Source of the DNA: Bacteroidota bacterium
GTDB lineage: Bacteria; Bacteroidota; Bacteroidia; Chitinophagales; Chitinophagaceae
Length of the DNA: 62,094 nt
Assembly (NCBI GenBank): GCA_018267575.1
Contig: JAFDYF010000084.1
Span: 1-62,094 of the forward strand
Direction: 5' to 3'
The position numbers and the translations under genes are program-made. Positions 44,842-53,087 of the stretch are shown one piece after another (position 1 is the stretch's first letter; each line of letters begins with the position of its first letter). The notes under the pieces were generated by a model, which was not told the DNA's origin, did no database searches, and saw only the letters and a list, made by a program, of their open reading frames with translations.

Positions 44842-45201
44842 ATGATCGAGAAACTCAGCAAGCAAGAGGAAGAAGCCATGTTGGCAATCTGGAAGATAGG
44901 GGAGGGCAACGTGAAAATTTTTTTGGAAAACATGGAAGAACCGAAGCCGCCCTATACCACCCTGGCGTCAACCATCAAAAAACTGGAGAAAAAGAAATAC
45001 CTCAGCAGCCGTTTGGTCGGTAATCTGTATTTGTACAAACCGATTGTGGCGCATGAAGAGTACAAGAAAAAATTCATGAGCGGTTTTGTGAAAAATTATT
45101 TCGACAACTCCTATAAAGAGTTGGTCAATTTTTTTGTGGAGCAAAAAAAATTGAGCGCCCAGGAGTTGAAGGATATAATTGACTTGATTGAAAAGAAGTG
45201 A
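44842..45201 (+). CDS. BlaI/MecI/CopY family transcriptional repressor
   Basis: A 119-residue winged-helix repressor. The N-terminal domain begins LSKQEEEAMLAIWKIGEG, typical of the family, and the recognition region PYTTLASTIKKLEKKKYL (about residues 34-51) follows. The C-terminal dimerisation and protease-cleavage region ends SAQELKDIIDLIEKK. It is cleaved or released when the partner metallopeptidase senses a signal. The partner gene begins 65 bases later. No beta-lactamase gene is nearby, so the pair probably senses something else, such as cell-envelope stress. Confidence 0.92.
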   Translation: MIEKLSKQEEEAMLAIWKIGEGNVKIFLENMEEPKPPYTTLASTIKKLEKKKYLSSRLVGNLYLYKPIVAHEEYKKKFMSGFVKNYFDNSYKELVNFFVEQKKLSAQELKDIIDLIEKK

Positions 45202-45266
45202 GTTTGGTTGAGTCGATGATAAGTTGAAACCGAAAACATTTATCATTTGCACCAAAATAAATACAA

Positions 45267-47066
45267 ATGCCAGTAGTCATTGCCTATCTTTTAAAATTAT
45301 CTATCAGTTTAAGCTTGGTCTATTTGTTTTATCAGACCCTATTGCGAAGGCTCACCTTCTATCATTGGAACCGCTGGTTCCTGATGGGTTATTCCCTACT
45401 TTCTTTTTGTATTCCCTTCTTCAATATCTCACCCTTGGTGGAAGCGAAGAAAATGGGTGAAGTAAAACTGATTCAGTATATCCCGGTTGTGACTAACTAT
45501 ACAGGGGCAACCAACAACCCCGGCATATCAGCATCCATACATTCTTTTGATAAATGGGATATACTTCTCTTCTTGCTATTGATTGGCATATTTGTTTTTA
45601 CAGTTCGACTAATTATCCAATTGATTTCTTTGAGGAGATTGCAACAGACATCAACCTTGATCAATGATGCAGGCACACCCATTTATCATGTGGACAAGAA
45701 CATTATCCCTTTTTCTTTCGGCAATGCCATTTATGTAAACCAACAATTGCATGAACCCAAGGAACTGGAAGAAATTATCCTGCATGAATACGTGCACGTA
45801 AAACAAAAACACAGCATCGACATCCTATTGATGGAGTTGGTCTGTATCCTCAATTGGTTCAATCCCTTTGCATGGTTGCTTCGCCATGCTGTTCGTCAAA
45901 ACCTGGAATTTATTGCGGATGATGATGTGCTGAAAACGGGCATGGATAAAAAAGCATACCAATACCATCTATTGCAGGTAGTGGGCCTTCCACAATACCG
46001 TATCGCCAATAGCTTTAATCTTTCCTCACTAAAAAAACGCATTGCCATGATGAACAAATTCAGATCAGCCAAAATCCATTTGATCAAATTTCTTTTTGTA
46101 TTGCCACTCTTGGCCTTATTGCTCTTGGCCTTTAGGGAAAGGGTAGAAAAGGGGATACTAAAAATGGGTTCTCCCGTACAAGGGGAAAGCAAAGCCATAA
46201 AAAATGATTCTGTTGAACTTCGGCCTCCTAGCATGACAAAGTCAACCACCAAAATTTTAGCAATCAGCAAAACTGTGGATGATAGCATCCCCTCTTCAAA
46301 AAAAATTGTTCATGACCTCACAGATAGCAGCAAAGTTGATTTTAAAAAAGTATTGGTAGTGATAGATAGTGTGCAGGTGCCCAAGGGTATCGATTGGGCA
46401 ACGATTATCAACCCCGCAGCCATAAAAAGCATGTCGGTATATAAGGGTAAATCCGCCATGGAGAAATATGGGCAAAAGGGTAAAGATGGGGTGATTGAAA
46501 TCACCACAAAAGAGTTGGACAATAATTCAGAAATCTTACTGAACGGGAATTCAGATAAAATTACAGTGACTGGGATCGGGATGGCTGGCGATAAAAAAGT
46601 ATTGACCCTGGTAAATGGGGTAGAGGTGAAGGATATGAGTAATGTAAACCCTTCACAAATTAAATCGGTCAAGGTATTAAAGGATTCGATTGCTGTAAAA
46701 CAATATGGCGATCGGGGCAAGAACGGGGTAATATTGATAGAGACCAAATCGGATGATTATAAAACAGCTTTAAATGATACGGTGCCTTATTCTCTTGATG
46801 CGAGTCAAATAGGCAAGAATCATAGGGAACTAAAATATTTGAAATTTGAACCTACTGAAAAACCCAAACCCCTCTATTTTATCGATGGGAAAGAAGTTGA
46901 AGACATAAAAGGCCTAAACCCTAATCACATTGAATCAATCAATGTATGGAAGGATTCTATAGCCGTAAAAAAATATGGCGAAAGGGGCAGGAATGGGGTG
47001 ATATTGATAAAGACAAAAAAAGCGAGTGATCATTCAGCATCCTCAGAAGGCAAACTTGATCAGTAG
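45267..47066 (+). CDS. BlaR1-type M56 metallopeptidase with TonB-plug-like repeats
   Basis: A 599-residue membrane sensor. Residues about 5-120 contain three hydrophobic segments, and the zinc motif HEYVH in IILHEYVHVKQKHSID (about residues 172-176) matches HExxH of M56. A further helix follows near residue 280. Beyond it, instead of a penicillin-binding domain, there are three repeats of roughly 40 residues spaced by about 85: SMSVYKGKSAMEKYGQKG, SVKVLKDSIAVKQYGDRG and SINVWKDSIAVKKYGERG, each followed by a GVI-I-TK strand. They resemble the plug motif of SusC-type proteins (SVSVLKGAAASALYG). This suggests that the sensor may contact the TonB/outer-membrane machinery, which is inference. Confidence 0.88.
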   Translation: MPVVIAYLLKLSISLSLVYLFYQTLLRRLTFYHWNRWFLMGYSLLSFCIPFFNISPLVEAKKMGEVKLIQYIPVVTNYTGATNNPGISASIHSFDKWDILLFLLLIGIFVFTVRLIIQLISLRRLQQTSTLINDAGTPIYHVDKNIIPFSFGNAIYVNQQLHEPKELEEIILHEYVHVKQKHSIDILLMELVCILNWFNPFAWLLRHAVRQNLEFIADDDVLKTGMDKKAYQYHLLQVVGLPQYRIANSFNLSSLKKRIAMMNKFRSAKIHLIKFLFVLPLLALLLLAFRERVEKGILKMGSPVQGESKAIKNDSVELRPPSMTKSTTKILAISKTVDDSIPSSKKIVHDLTDSSKVDFKKVLVVIDSVQVPKGIDWATIINPAAIKSMSVYKGKSAMEKYGQKGKDGVIEITTKELDNNSEILLNGNSDKITVTGIGMAGDKKVLTLVNGVEVKDMSNVNPSQIKSVKVLKDSIAVKQYGDRGKNGVILIETKSDDYKTALNDTVPYSLDASQIGKNHRELKYLKFEPTEKPKPLYFIDGKEVEDIKGLNPNHIESINVWKDSIAVKKYGERGRNGVILIKTKKASDHSASSEGKLDQ

Positions 47067-47289
47067 CCTATCAGTACTAATTGTTGATGGGTGCAATCCA
47101 TCTAAAATGCTAATAATGCTTGTTTGGAAAAAAATGGAAACTCTCGTCTCTTTTTTATTCAATGGCGACATTCAAATTTCAAATATGTTATTGGATTTAT
47201 GGCTATTGAATGGATCGAAATATAATGTTACAATAAAGTAGATGTAATAGGCAATCAAATAAACAACTCAAAACCACTCATTTATTCCT

Positions 47290-47321
47290 TTTGTCAGATG
47301 CCAATTTTTCCTGTAGTTTTG
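47290..47321 (+). promoter_or_regulatory. Bacteroidetes-type promoter of efp
   Basis: TTTG (47290-47293), a 20-base spacer and TAGTTTTG (47314-47321) followed by C match the -33/-7 arrangement. The efp start codon is 27 bases downstream. Confidence 0.68.
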
Positions 47322-47348
47322 CCGCCCTATTATTAATCAATATAGTTT

Positions 47349-47915
47349 ATGGCAAATACTGCAGACATCAGCCGTGGCATGATCATCAAACTCGATGGCA
47401 GCCTGTATTCGGTAATTGAATTTGGTGAGAACAAAACAGCACGGGCAGCCGCCAAAGTTTGGGCGAAGCTTAAGGGTGTTGACAATAGCCGTTCCATCGA
47501 AAAAACTTGGAACAGTGGCGATACCATTCACCCCGTTCGGGTGGAGAAAAAAGCTTTCCAGTTCCTCTATAAAGATGACACGGGCTACAATTTCATGGAC
47601 AACGAAACCTTCGAACAGTTGGCCCTGCAGGAAACCATGATCGATGCCCCACAGTTTTTGAAAGACGGGCAAGAAGTATCGATGCTGATCAATACGGAAA
47701 CCGAACAGCCCATGAGCGTGGAGCTTCCTGAAAAAATTGTGATGTTGGTTACTTATTCCGAACCGGGCGTAAAAGGCGATACCGCCACACGTACACTAAA
47801 ACAGGCAACAGTTGAAACAGGAGCCACCGTAAACGTACCTTTGTTCGTAAATGAAGGCGAACTCATCCGTGTAAATACCAAGACTGGCGAATATGTGGAA
47901 AGGGTGAAAGAATAA
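47349..47915 (+). CDS. efp: Elongation factor P
   Basis: Rescues ribosomes stalled at polyproline stretches. The 188-residue protein has the three beta-barrel domains of EF-P and ends VNTKTGEYVERVKE, a typical C terminus. The functional loop tip reads ENKTARAAAKVWAKLK. Position 32, where Pseudomonas aeruginosa has a rhamnosylated arginine, is arginine, and the loop resembles the Pseudomonas NKSGRNAAVV more than the lysine type KPGKG. The modifying enzyme is not in this window. It is followed by accB after 69 bases, a common arrangement, and read from a good TTTG-TAGTTTTG promoter. Confidence 0.96.
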   Translation: MANTADISRGMIIKLDGSLYSVIEFGENKTARAAAKVWAKLKGVDNSRSIEKTWNSGDTIHPVRVEKKAFQFLYKDDTGYNFMDNETFEQLALQETMIDAPQFLKDGQEVSMLINTETEQPMSVELPEKIVMLVTYSEPGVKGDTATRTLKQATVETGATVNVPLFVNEGELIRVNTKTGEYVERVKE

Positions 47916-47984
47916 AATCCATTCCCCCGTTCCCGTTTTTACCTTATCTTAGTTCTCCCATTCTCTAACTGTAAATTCAGAAAA

Positions 47985-48476
47985 ATGGATTTTAAACAGA
48001 TTCAGGAGTTGATCAAAATGATCAACAAATCGAATATCGGTGAAGTAACAATCGAAGAAAAAGGCTTTAGGCTTACCATCAAACAAAAAGAAGAACCGGT
48101 ACAACAGTTGATTGCGGCTCCTGTTCAGACCCAAGCGATTGCAGCACCCCAGTCTTTCCCACAAGCTACCGCGGCACAGCCCGTTGCAGAAAAGGCAAAA
48201 GCGGCAGAGCCAGTCGCAGTGCCGGCCTCCGATAATTTTATTACCATCAAAAGCCCCATGATCGGGACTTTCTACCGTAGTTCATCCCCTGACAAACCAG
48301 CTTTTGTATCTGTGGGCGATGAAATTGATTTAGGCAAAGTGGTTTGCATTATCGAAGCCATGAAGCTTTTCAACGAAATTGAAAGCGAGGTAAAGGGTAA
48401 AATTGTGAAAGTATTGGTGGAAGATGCCACCCCTGTTGAATACGACCAGCCTTTGTTTTTGGTAGAACCAGCTTAA
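47985..48476 (+). CDS. accB: Biotin carboxyl carrier protein of acetyl-CoA carboxylase
   Basis: Carries biotin between the carboxylase and transferase halves of acetyl-CoA carboxylase in fatty acid synthesis. The 163-residue protein has an N-terminal domain (MDFKQIQELIKMINKSNIGE), an Ala/Pro/Gln-rich linker (about residues 45-85) and a biotinyl domain with the acceptor lysine in IEAMKLFNEIE (about residue 129). The accC gene follows after 80 bases filled by an imperfect palindrome, unusually wide for this operon. Confidence 0.97.
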   Translation: MDFKQIQELIKMINKSNIGEVTIEEKGFRLTIKQKEEPVQQLIAAPVQTQAIAAPQSFPQATAAQPVAEKAKAAEPVAVPASDNFITIKSPMIGTFYRSSSPDKPAFVSVGDEIDLGKVVCIIEAMKLFNEIESEVKGKIVKVLVEDATPVEYDQPLFLVEPA

Positions 48477-48553
48477 TTAGCAAATAGGCAAATGTGAAAC
48501 TTGCTTGGAGAACAGCATGTATGCATTTGCAAATTATTTAATTATCTAATTAA
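48473..48553. repeat. Imperfect palindromic insert between accB and accC
   Basis: TTAATTAG (48473-48480) and CTAATTAA (48546-48553) form inverted ends, and GCAAATG (48488-48494) pairs with CATTTGC (48524-48530) inside. The element overlaps the accB stop codon and ends 3 bases before the accC start. AATTAG words link it to the palindrome at 10951-10986. Confidence 0.5.
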
Positions 48554-48556
48554 TTT

Positions 48557-49894
48557 ATGTTCAAAAAAATATTGATTGCAAACCGTGGGGAGATTGCATT
48601 ACGTGTAATTCGCACCTGTCGGGAAATGGGCATCAAGACCATTGCTGTTTATTCCACTGCCGATAAAGATAGTCTGCATGTGAAGTTCGCGGACGAGGCG
48701 GTTTGTATCGGAAAGCCTGCCAGTTCTGATTCCTATCTTAATATTGCGCATATCATGGCCGCGGCAGAAATCACCAATGCGGATGGCATTCATCCGGGTT
48801 ACGGTTTTCTGGCCGAAAATGCTCGTTTCGCTGAAATCTGCGGTGAGCATGGCATCAAATTTATTGGGCCCACTCCCTCAATGATCAATTCCATGGGTGA
48901 TAAAATCACTGCCAAGGAAACCATGATCAAAGCTGGCGTTCCTGTGGTTCCGGGCGGCGAAGGGTTGCTCGAAAACTTGGATCATGCAAAAGGACTGGCC
49001 TATGAGATTGGTTATCCAGTAATACTAAAAGCTACCGCCGGCGGTGGTGGCAAGGGGATGCGTGTGGTTTGGGAAGAAGCCGAGATGGAGAAATCCTTTA
49101 ACAATGCCAAAGCGGAAGCGGCCGCCTCATTCAAGAATGATGGCATCTACATGGAGAAATTTGTGGAAGAGCCTCGACATATTGAAATACAGATCGCGGG
49201 TGACCAGTACGGCAAGGTTTCACACCTGAGCGAAAGAGATTGCTCGATACAGCGCCGTCACCAAAAACTGGTGGAGGAATCGCCTTCCCCATTCATGACC
49301 CCCGAATTGAGGCATCGTATGGGGGAAGCCGCTATCAAAGCCGCTTCGGCCATCAATTACGAAAGTGTAGGTACGATTGAGTTCCTCGTGGACAAGCATC
49401 GTAATTTTTATTTCATGGAAATGAACACGCGGATTCAGGTGGAGCACTGCGTGACCGAAGAAGTAACCAATTTTGATCTAATCAAAGAACAAATAAAAAT
49501 AGCGGCAGGTGAGCCCATCAGTGGTATCAATTATGAACCACAAGGATATGCCATCGAATGCCGTATCAATGCAGAAGATCCATATAATGATTTCCGGCCA
49601 TCACCTGGAAAAATCACCACCCTGCACCAGCCCGGTGGCCATGGTATTCGGGTCGATTCGCATGCCTATGCCGGTTATACCATCCCTCCTTATTACGATT
49701 CACTCATTGCCAAAATCATTGCGGTTGCCCGTACCCGTGAGGAAGCCATCAATACCATGCACCGCTCTTTAAGTGAATATGTGATTGAAGGGGTAAAAAC
49801 CACCATTCCTTTCCATCTGCAATTGATGAAGGATGAGCGTTTCAGGTCCGGTGATTTCAATACCAAATTCTTAGAGTCATTCAAATTACTATAA
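48557..49894 (+). CDS. accC: Biotin carboxylase subunit of acetyl-CoA carboxylase
   Basis: Uses ATP and bicarbonate to carboxylate the biotin on AccB. The 445-residue length is standard. The N terminus FKKILIANRGEIALRVIRTC is diagnostic. The ATP-grasp glycine loop is ATAGGGGKGMRVV (about residues 158-170), ERDCSIQRRHQKLVEE lies near 229-244, and EMNTRIQVEH near 288-297 includes the catalytic arginine. It is co-directional with efp and accB. Confidence 0.97.
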   Translation: MFKKILIANRGEIALRVIRTCREMGIKTIAVYSTADKDSLHVKFADEAVCIGKPASSDSYLNIAHIMAAAEITNADGIHPGYGFLAENARFAEICGEHGIKFIGPTPSMINSMGDKITAKETMIKAGVPVVPGGEGLLENLDHAKGLAYEIGYPVILKATAGGGGKGMRVVWEEAEMEKSFNNAKAEAAASFKNDGIYMEKFVEEPRHIEIQIAGDQYGKVSHLSERDCSIQRRHQKLVEESPSPFMTPELRHRMGEAAIKAASAINYESVGTIEFLVDKHRNFYFMEMNTRIQVEHCVTEEVTNFDLIKEQIKIAAGEPISGINYEPQGYAIECRINAEDPYNDFRPSPGKITTLHQPGGHGIRVDSHAYAGYTIPPYYDSLIAKIIAVARTREEAINTMHRSLSEYVIEGVKTTIPFHLQLMKDERFRSGDFNTKFLESFKLL

Positions 49895-50275
49895 CCGCTC
49901 CGGTTAGTAGAAACAAGGCCTGGCTGAGAATGCTGGGCTTTGTAGTTTATAACAAGTGTATTTCACGTAAGGAACCTCACCTCCCGCCCCCTCTCCATGT
50001 GATGGAGAGGGTTGGGACGCACGGTACCTGTTGATATTATTAGTTCTATTTTTAGCGCTCAATCATGGAATTGGAATCAAAGAATTATATACAACAACCC
50101 TCAATCAGAAATTCGTTGTCCCTTTGTATTCTTAGCGCTCTTTGTGTGAAAAAAAATTTCACGCAGAGGCACAGAGTACTCAGGGAAAACTATTTGATAG
50201 AGAATTTCTTTCATCTTCATTTCAATAATCAGTGAATCAGTGGCATTTCATAGTGCATCAGTGGCAATCCAGTTT
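49895..50275. repeat. Gene-free stretch with hairpin and dispersed repeat words
   Basis: No gene is visible in these 380 bases. They hold a perfect 10-bp hairpin at 49989-50011 (listed separately). A partial relative of the lipB-upstream unit lies at about 50110-50190: CCCTTTGTATTC, GCGCTCTTTGTGTGAAA, TTTCACGCAGAGGCACAGAG, the last two able to pair with each other. TCAGTG/ATCAGTGGCA words recur near the right end. Confidence 0.6.
49989..50011. repeat. Perfect 10-bp hairpin CCCTCTCCAT
   Basis: CCCTCTCCAT-GTG-ATGGAGAGGG. It is flanked by CCTCACCTCCCGCC and TTGGGACG, resembling C-rich/G-rich palindromic intergenic repeats seen in other bacterial genomes. It lies 95 bases after accC and could also end that transcript, although no T-tract follows. 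Confidence 0.55.
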
Positions 50276-51505
50276 TCACCTTTCAAATTCCCTCACCAAC
50301 TCCTCAATCGTCTTATTGACCTTGAAAAAGCTGATCAACTTACTAATCACGCCTTCCACCAAAGCATCTGGACAAGAAGCCCCACTGCTGATCAATATAT
50401 GCACCGGTCGCTCTTTGGGCAAATAGTCGTGGGTCAGTTTTTCTTGCTGCTGATGGAAATCATAATGTAGGATTTCGTTTGCAGATAAAATCTTCTCGTC
50501 GGAACTGATAAAATAAGTTGGCAATCTTTCTTCACATAATTCAACCAAATGGGAAGTGTTAGAAGAATTATATCCACCAATCACAATCGCAAAATCGGCC
50601 TTGGTTTGCAACATCCCCATTGCGGCCGACTGGTTATCATTGGTAGCATAGCAAAGTGTATCCCTGGTATCGGCAAAATGTTTGTCAACCTCGCCTTCAG
50701 TCAATTGATATTTGCTGATCATCACTTGTTTTAGAAAATCAGCAATAGCCTGTGTATCGCTGGCCAGCATGGTCGTTTGGTTAACCACGCCTATGCGTAC
50801 CAAATCTTTTTCCGCATTAAAGCCTTTGCTATACTGATTTTTAAATACTTCATAAAACTCCGAGGCAGGCCTTTCGCCTTTGATGAACTTAGCCAATAGT
50901 TCAGCCTCCTTCATATCATTTACCACCACGGTGGCCGTATTGGAAGCAGCATGGGAAAAAGTAGCCCTGGTTTCCTCATGTTTGGGCTTACCATGAACAA
51001 CTACGGTGTAATTCTTTTTGGCAATCTGTTCAGATCGGTTCCATACCTTCTCCACAAAAGGACAGGTGGTATTATATTTCTCGGTACGGATACCGATATC
51101 CGTTAGCTTTTTTTCAATCTCCAATGTGGTACCAAATGCAGGGATCACCACAATATCTTCGGCGCTAAGCTCTTCAAACCCGATCAACTGTTTTCCATAG
51201 GTATCCTGCATAAAACGCACACCCCTGGATTGCAGTTCAGCATTTACTTGTGGGTTATGGATCATTTCGCTCAATAAAAAAATCCGTTTGTCCGGGTTCT
51301 CTTCAATAGTGCGGAAGGAAATTTCAATGGCATTTTCCACCCCATAGCAAAATCCAAAATGTCTAGCAAGGTAAACTTGCAAATCGCCAAAATCGAGTAG
51401 GGTAGGACTGAAATCTTTTTTCATCCTATCCTCTAACTTTCTTTTGTTTTTGATAGCAGCCACCAGCGGGCTTCTATATATGATCGGAACATCAAAGGTT
51501 TTCAT
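50276..51505 (-). CDS. ispH: 4-hydroxy-3-methylbut-2-enyl diphosphate reductase
   Basis: Last step of the MEP pathway: a [4Fe-4S] enzyme making IPP and DMAPP. The cluster cysteines are visible in RHFGFCYGVENA (residue 53), NTTCPFVEKVW and SSGASCPDALVEG near the C terminus. At about 409 residues, with HFGFCYGVE and LLSEMIHNPQVNAEL, it resembles the longer plant/cyanobacterial form and not the 310-residue E. coli form. I start at 51505 (MKTFDVPIIYR); an ATG three codons upstream is possible. It is monocistronic. Confidence 0.93.
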   Translation of the reverse strand: MKTFDVPIIYRSPLVAAIKNKRKLEDRMKKDFSPTLLDFGDLQVYLARHFGFCYGVENAIEISFRTIEENPDKRIFLLSEMIHNPQVNAELQSRGVRFMQDTYGKQLIGFEELSAEDIVVIPAFGTTLEIEKKLTDIGIRTEKYNTTCPFVEKVWNRSEQIAKKNYTVVVHGKPKHEETRATFSHAASNTATVVVNDMKEAELLAKFIKGERPASEFYEVFKNQYSKGFNAEKDLVRIGVVNQTTMLASDTQAIADFLKQVMISKYQLTEGEVDKHFADTRDTLCYATNDNQSAAMGMLQTKADFAIVIGGYNSSNTSHLVELCEERLPTYFISSDEKILSANEILHYDFHQQQEKLTHDYLPKERPVHILISSGASCPDALVEGVISKLISFFKVNKTIEELVREFER

Positions 51506-51732
51506 GCCATGCAAAGGTAGTAGAAATGGGGAAAGAGAAGGGGTAGGGGAAGGGAATTAGGAATTAGGAATTGGAGTTGATTAAATCTGAGTTTCTGAAG
51601 TTTACATTTAACAAATGACTATTTCCTTTTTTTCCTTAAACCCTAAACCTTATGCCTTATTCCCAATTCCAAATTCCCATCCTCCCACTAATCTATAAAA
51701 ATCCCTATCTTACCCTTTCAACAAATCAAGAT

Positions 51733-53010
51733 ATGAGTAATTTGTTTTCAGCAGTTGATTGGGGCTATGACACGAATATTTATGAGATCAATACCCGGCA
51801 GTATACTATTGAGGGTACATTCAATGCATTCGCCAAAGAGCTTCCTCGGCTCAAGGATATGGGCATCGAGATATTATGGTTTATGCCGATAACCCCCATC
51901 AGTTTGAAAGGCAGAAAGGGAAGTCTGGGTAGTTATTATGCCTGCTCGGATTATGAATCCATCAACCCAGAGTATGGCAGTATGGACGATTTTAAAAAAT
52001 TGGTGCAAGTAGCGCAGACCATGGGTTTCAAGATTATTATCGATTGGGTGGCCAACCATACAGGTCTGGATCATCGTTGGACAAGCGAACATCCCGATTA
52101 TTATGTAAGGGACTCCCATGGAAATTTTGTAGAGAGAAATGGTTGGGACGATGTAATTGACCTGGATTATACTAATCCTGCGTTGCGAAAAGCCATGATC
52201 GAGGCCATGCAATTTTGGGTAAAGCAATGCGGTATTGATGGGTTCCGTTGCGATATGGCGCATTTGGTGCAACTGGATTTTTGGGTGGAAGCAAGAACTG
52301 TTTTGGAGAATAATGTCAAGAAACTGTTTTGGCTCGCAGAATGTGAAGAGATTGCTTATCATGATGTTTTTGATGCGACCTATACTTGGAAATGGATGCA
52401 CAAAACAGAAGCGTTTGCAAGAAACCAGACTGACATCAATGGACTTTGGCAAACCCTGCAAACGTATAACGATGAATTTCCCCATCAGGCATTCAGGGCC
52501 TATTTTACATCCAACCACGATGAGAATAGTTGGAACGGCACCGAATATGAAAAATATGGATCAGCTGCCATCAACTTGGCTGTATTCAGTTGCCTTTGGA
52601 ATGGCTTGCCACTGATCTATAGCGGACAGGAAATGCCAAATCACAAACGATTGAAATTTTTTGATAAAGACCCAATTGAATGGAACGTGAAATATGAACT
52701 TCATGATTTCTATAAAACTTTATTGATATTGCGCAAGCACAATAAGGCTTTACGTGCTGGGGACGATGCAGTAACAACTTACAAATTGCAAACAGACCAT
52801 TCCGATAAAGTATTTTCCTTTTTGAGAAAAAACCAGGAAAAAGAAGTGCTGGTACTTTTGAATCTTTCAGCTGAAAATCTTACGCTAAAAATCAATGACC
52901 CTATTTTAAAAGGTGGTTTTGTAAACGTATTTGATAAAAGCGGGCATGATTTTACCAATAGCCCCATAATGGAAATAGCAGCTTGGGGCTATCTGGTTTG
53001 GGAAAAATAA
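51733..53010 (+). CDS. Cytoplasmic alpha-amylase family (GH13) protein
   Basis: About 425 residues from MSNLFSAVDWGYD. An ATG 27 codons upstream is in frame, but that extension reads through AATTCC repeat words and does not resemble the family. There is no signal peptide. The barrel opens TNIYEINTRQYT. Catalytic residues sit in GFRCDMAHLV (nucleophile Asp), WLAECEE (acid/base Glu) and TSNHDENSW (Asp). A short C-terminal beta domain (VLVLLNLSAENLTLKI) closes it. It probably trims intracellular alpha-glucan. A clear terminator follows. Confidence 0.9.
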   Translation: MSNLFSAVDWGYDTNIYEINTRQYTIEGTFNAFAKELPRLKDMGIEILWFMPITPISLKGRKGSLGSYYACSDYESINPEYGSMDDFKKLVQVAQTMGFKIIIDWVANHTGLDHRWTSEHPDYYVRDSHGNFVERNGWDDVIDLDYTNPALRKAMIEAMQFWVKQCGIDGFRCDMAHLVQLDFWVEARTVLENNVKKLFWLAECEEIAYHDVFDATYTWKWMHKTEAFARNQTDINGLWQTLQTYNDEFPHQAFRAYFTSNHDENSWNGTEYEKYGSAAINLAVFSCLWNGLPLIYSGQEMPNHKRLKFFDKDPIEWNVKYELHDFYKTLLILRKHNKALRAGDDAVTTYKLQTDHSDKVFSFLRKNQEKEVLVLLNLSAENLTLKINDPILKGGFVNVFDKSGHDFTNSPIMEIAAWGYLVWEK

Positions 53011-53040
53011 TTATTGCAAACTGGTATATTTATAAAAACA

Positions 53041-53068
53041 AAAGCCACGCAAAAATCTGCGTGGCTTT
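53041..53068. terminator. Bidirectional terminator between GH13 and degP-like genes
   Basis: An 11-bp perfect stem (AAAGCCACGCA with TGCGTGGCTTT), a 6-base loop, and A/T tracts on both sides between convergent genes. Confidence 0.9.
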
Positions 53069-53087
53069 TTTATGGTTTTATTTTCTA

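Noticed and set aside
51652..51732. Upstream ATG giving the cytoplasmic GH13 protein 27 extra residues
   Set aside because: The extension is a translation of AATTCCAAATTCCC-type repeat words found in other intergenic regions and does not look like a signal peptide or family sequence.
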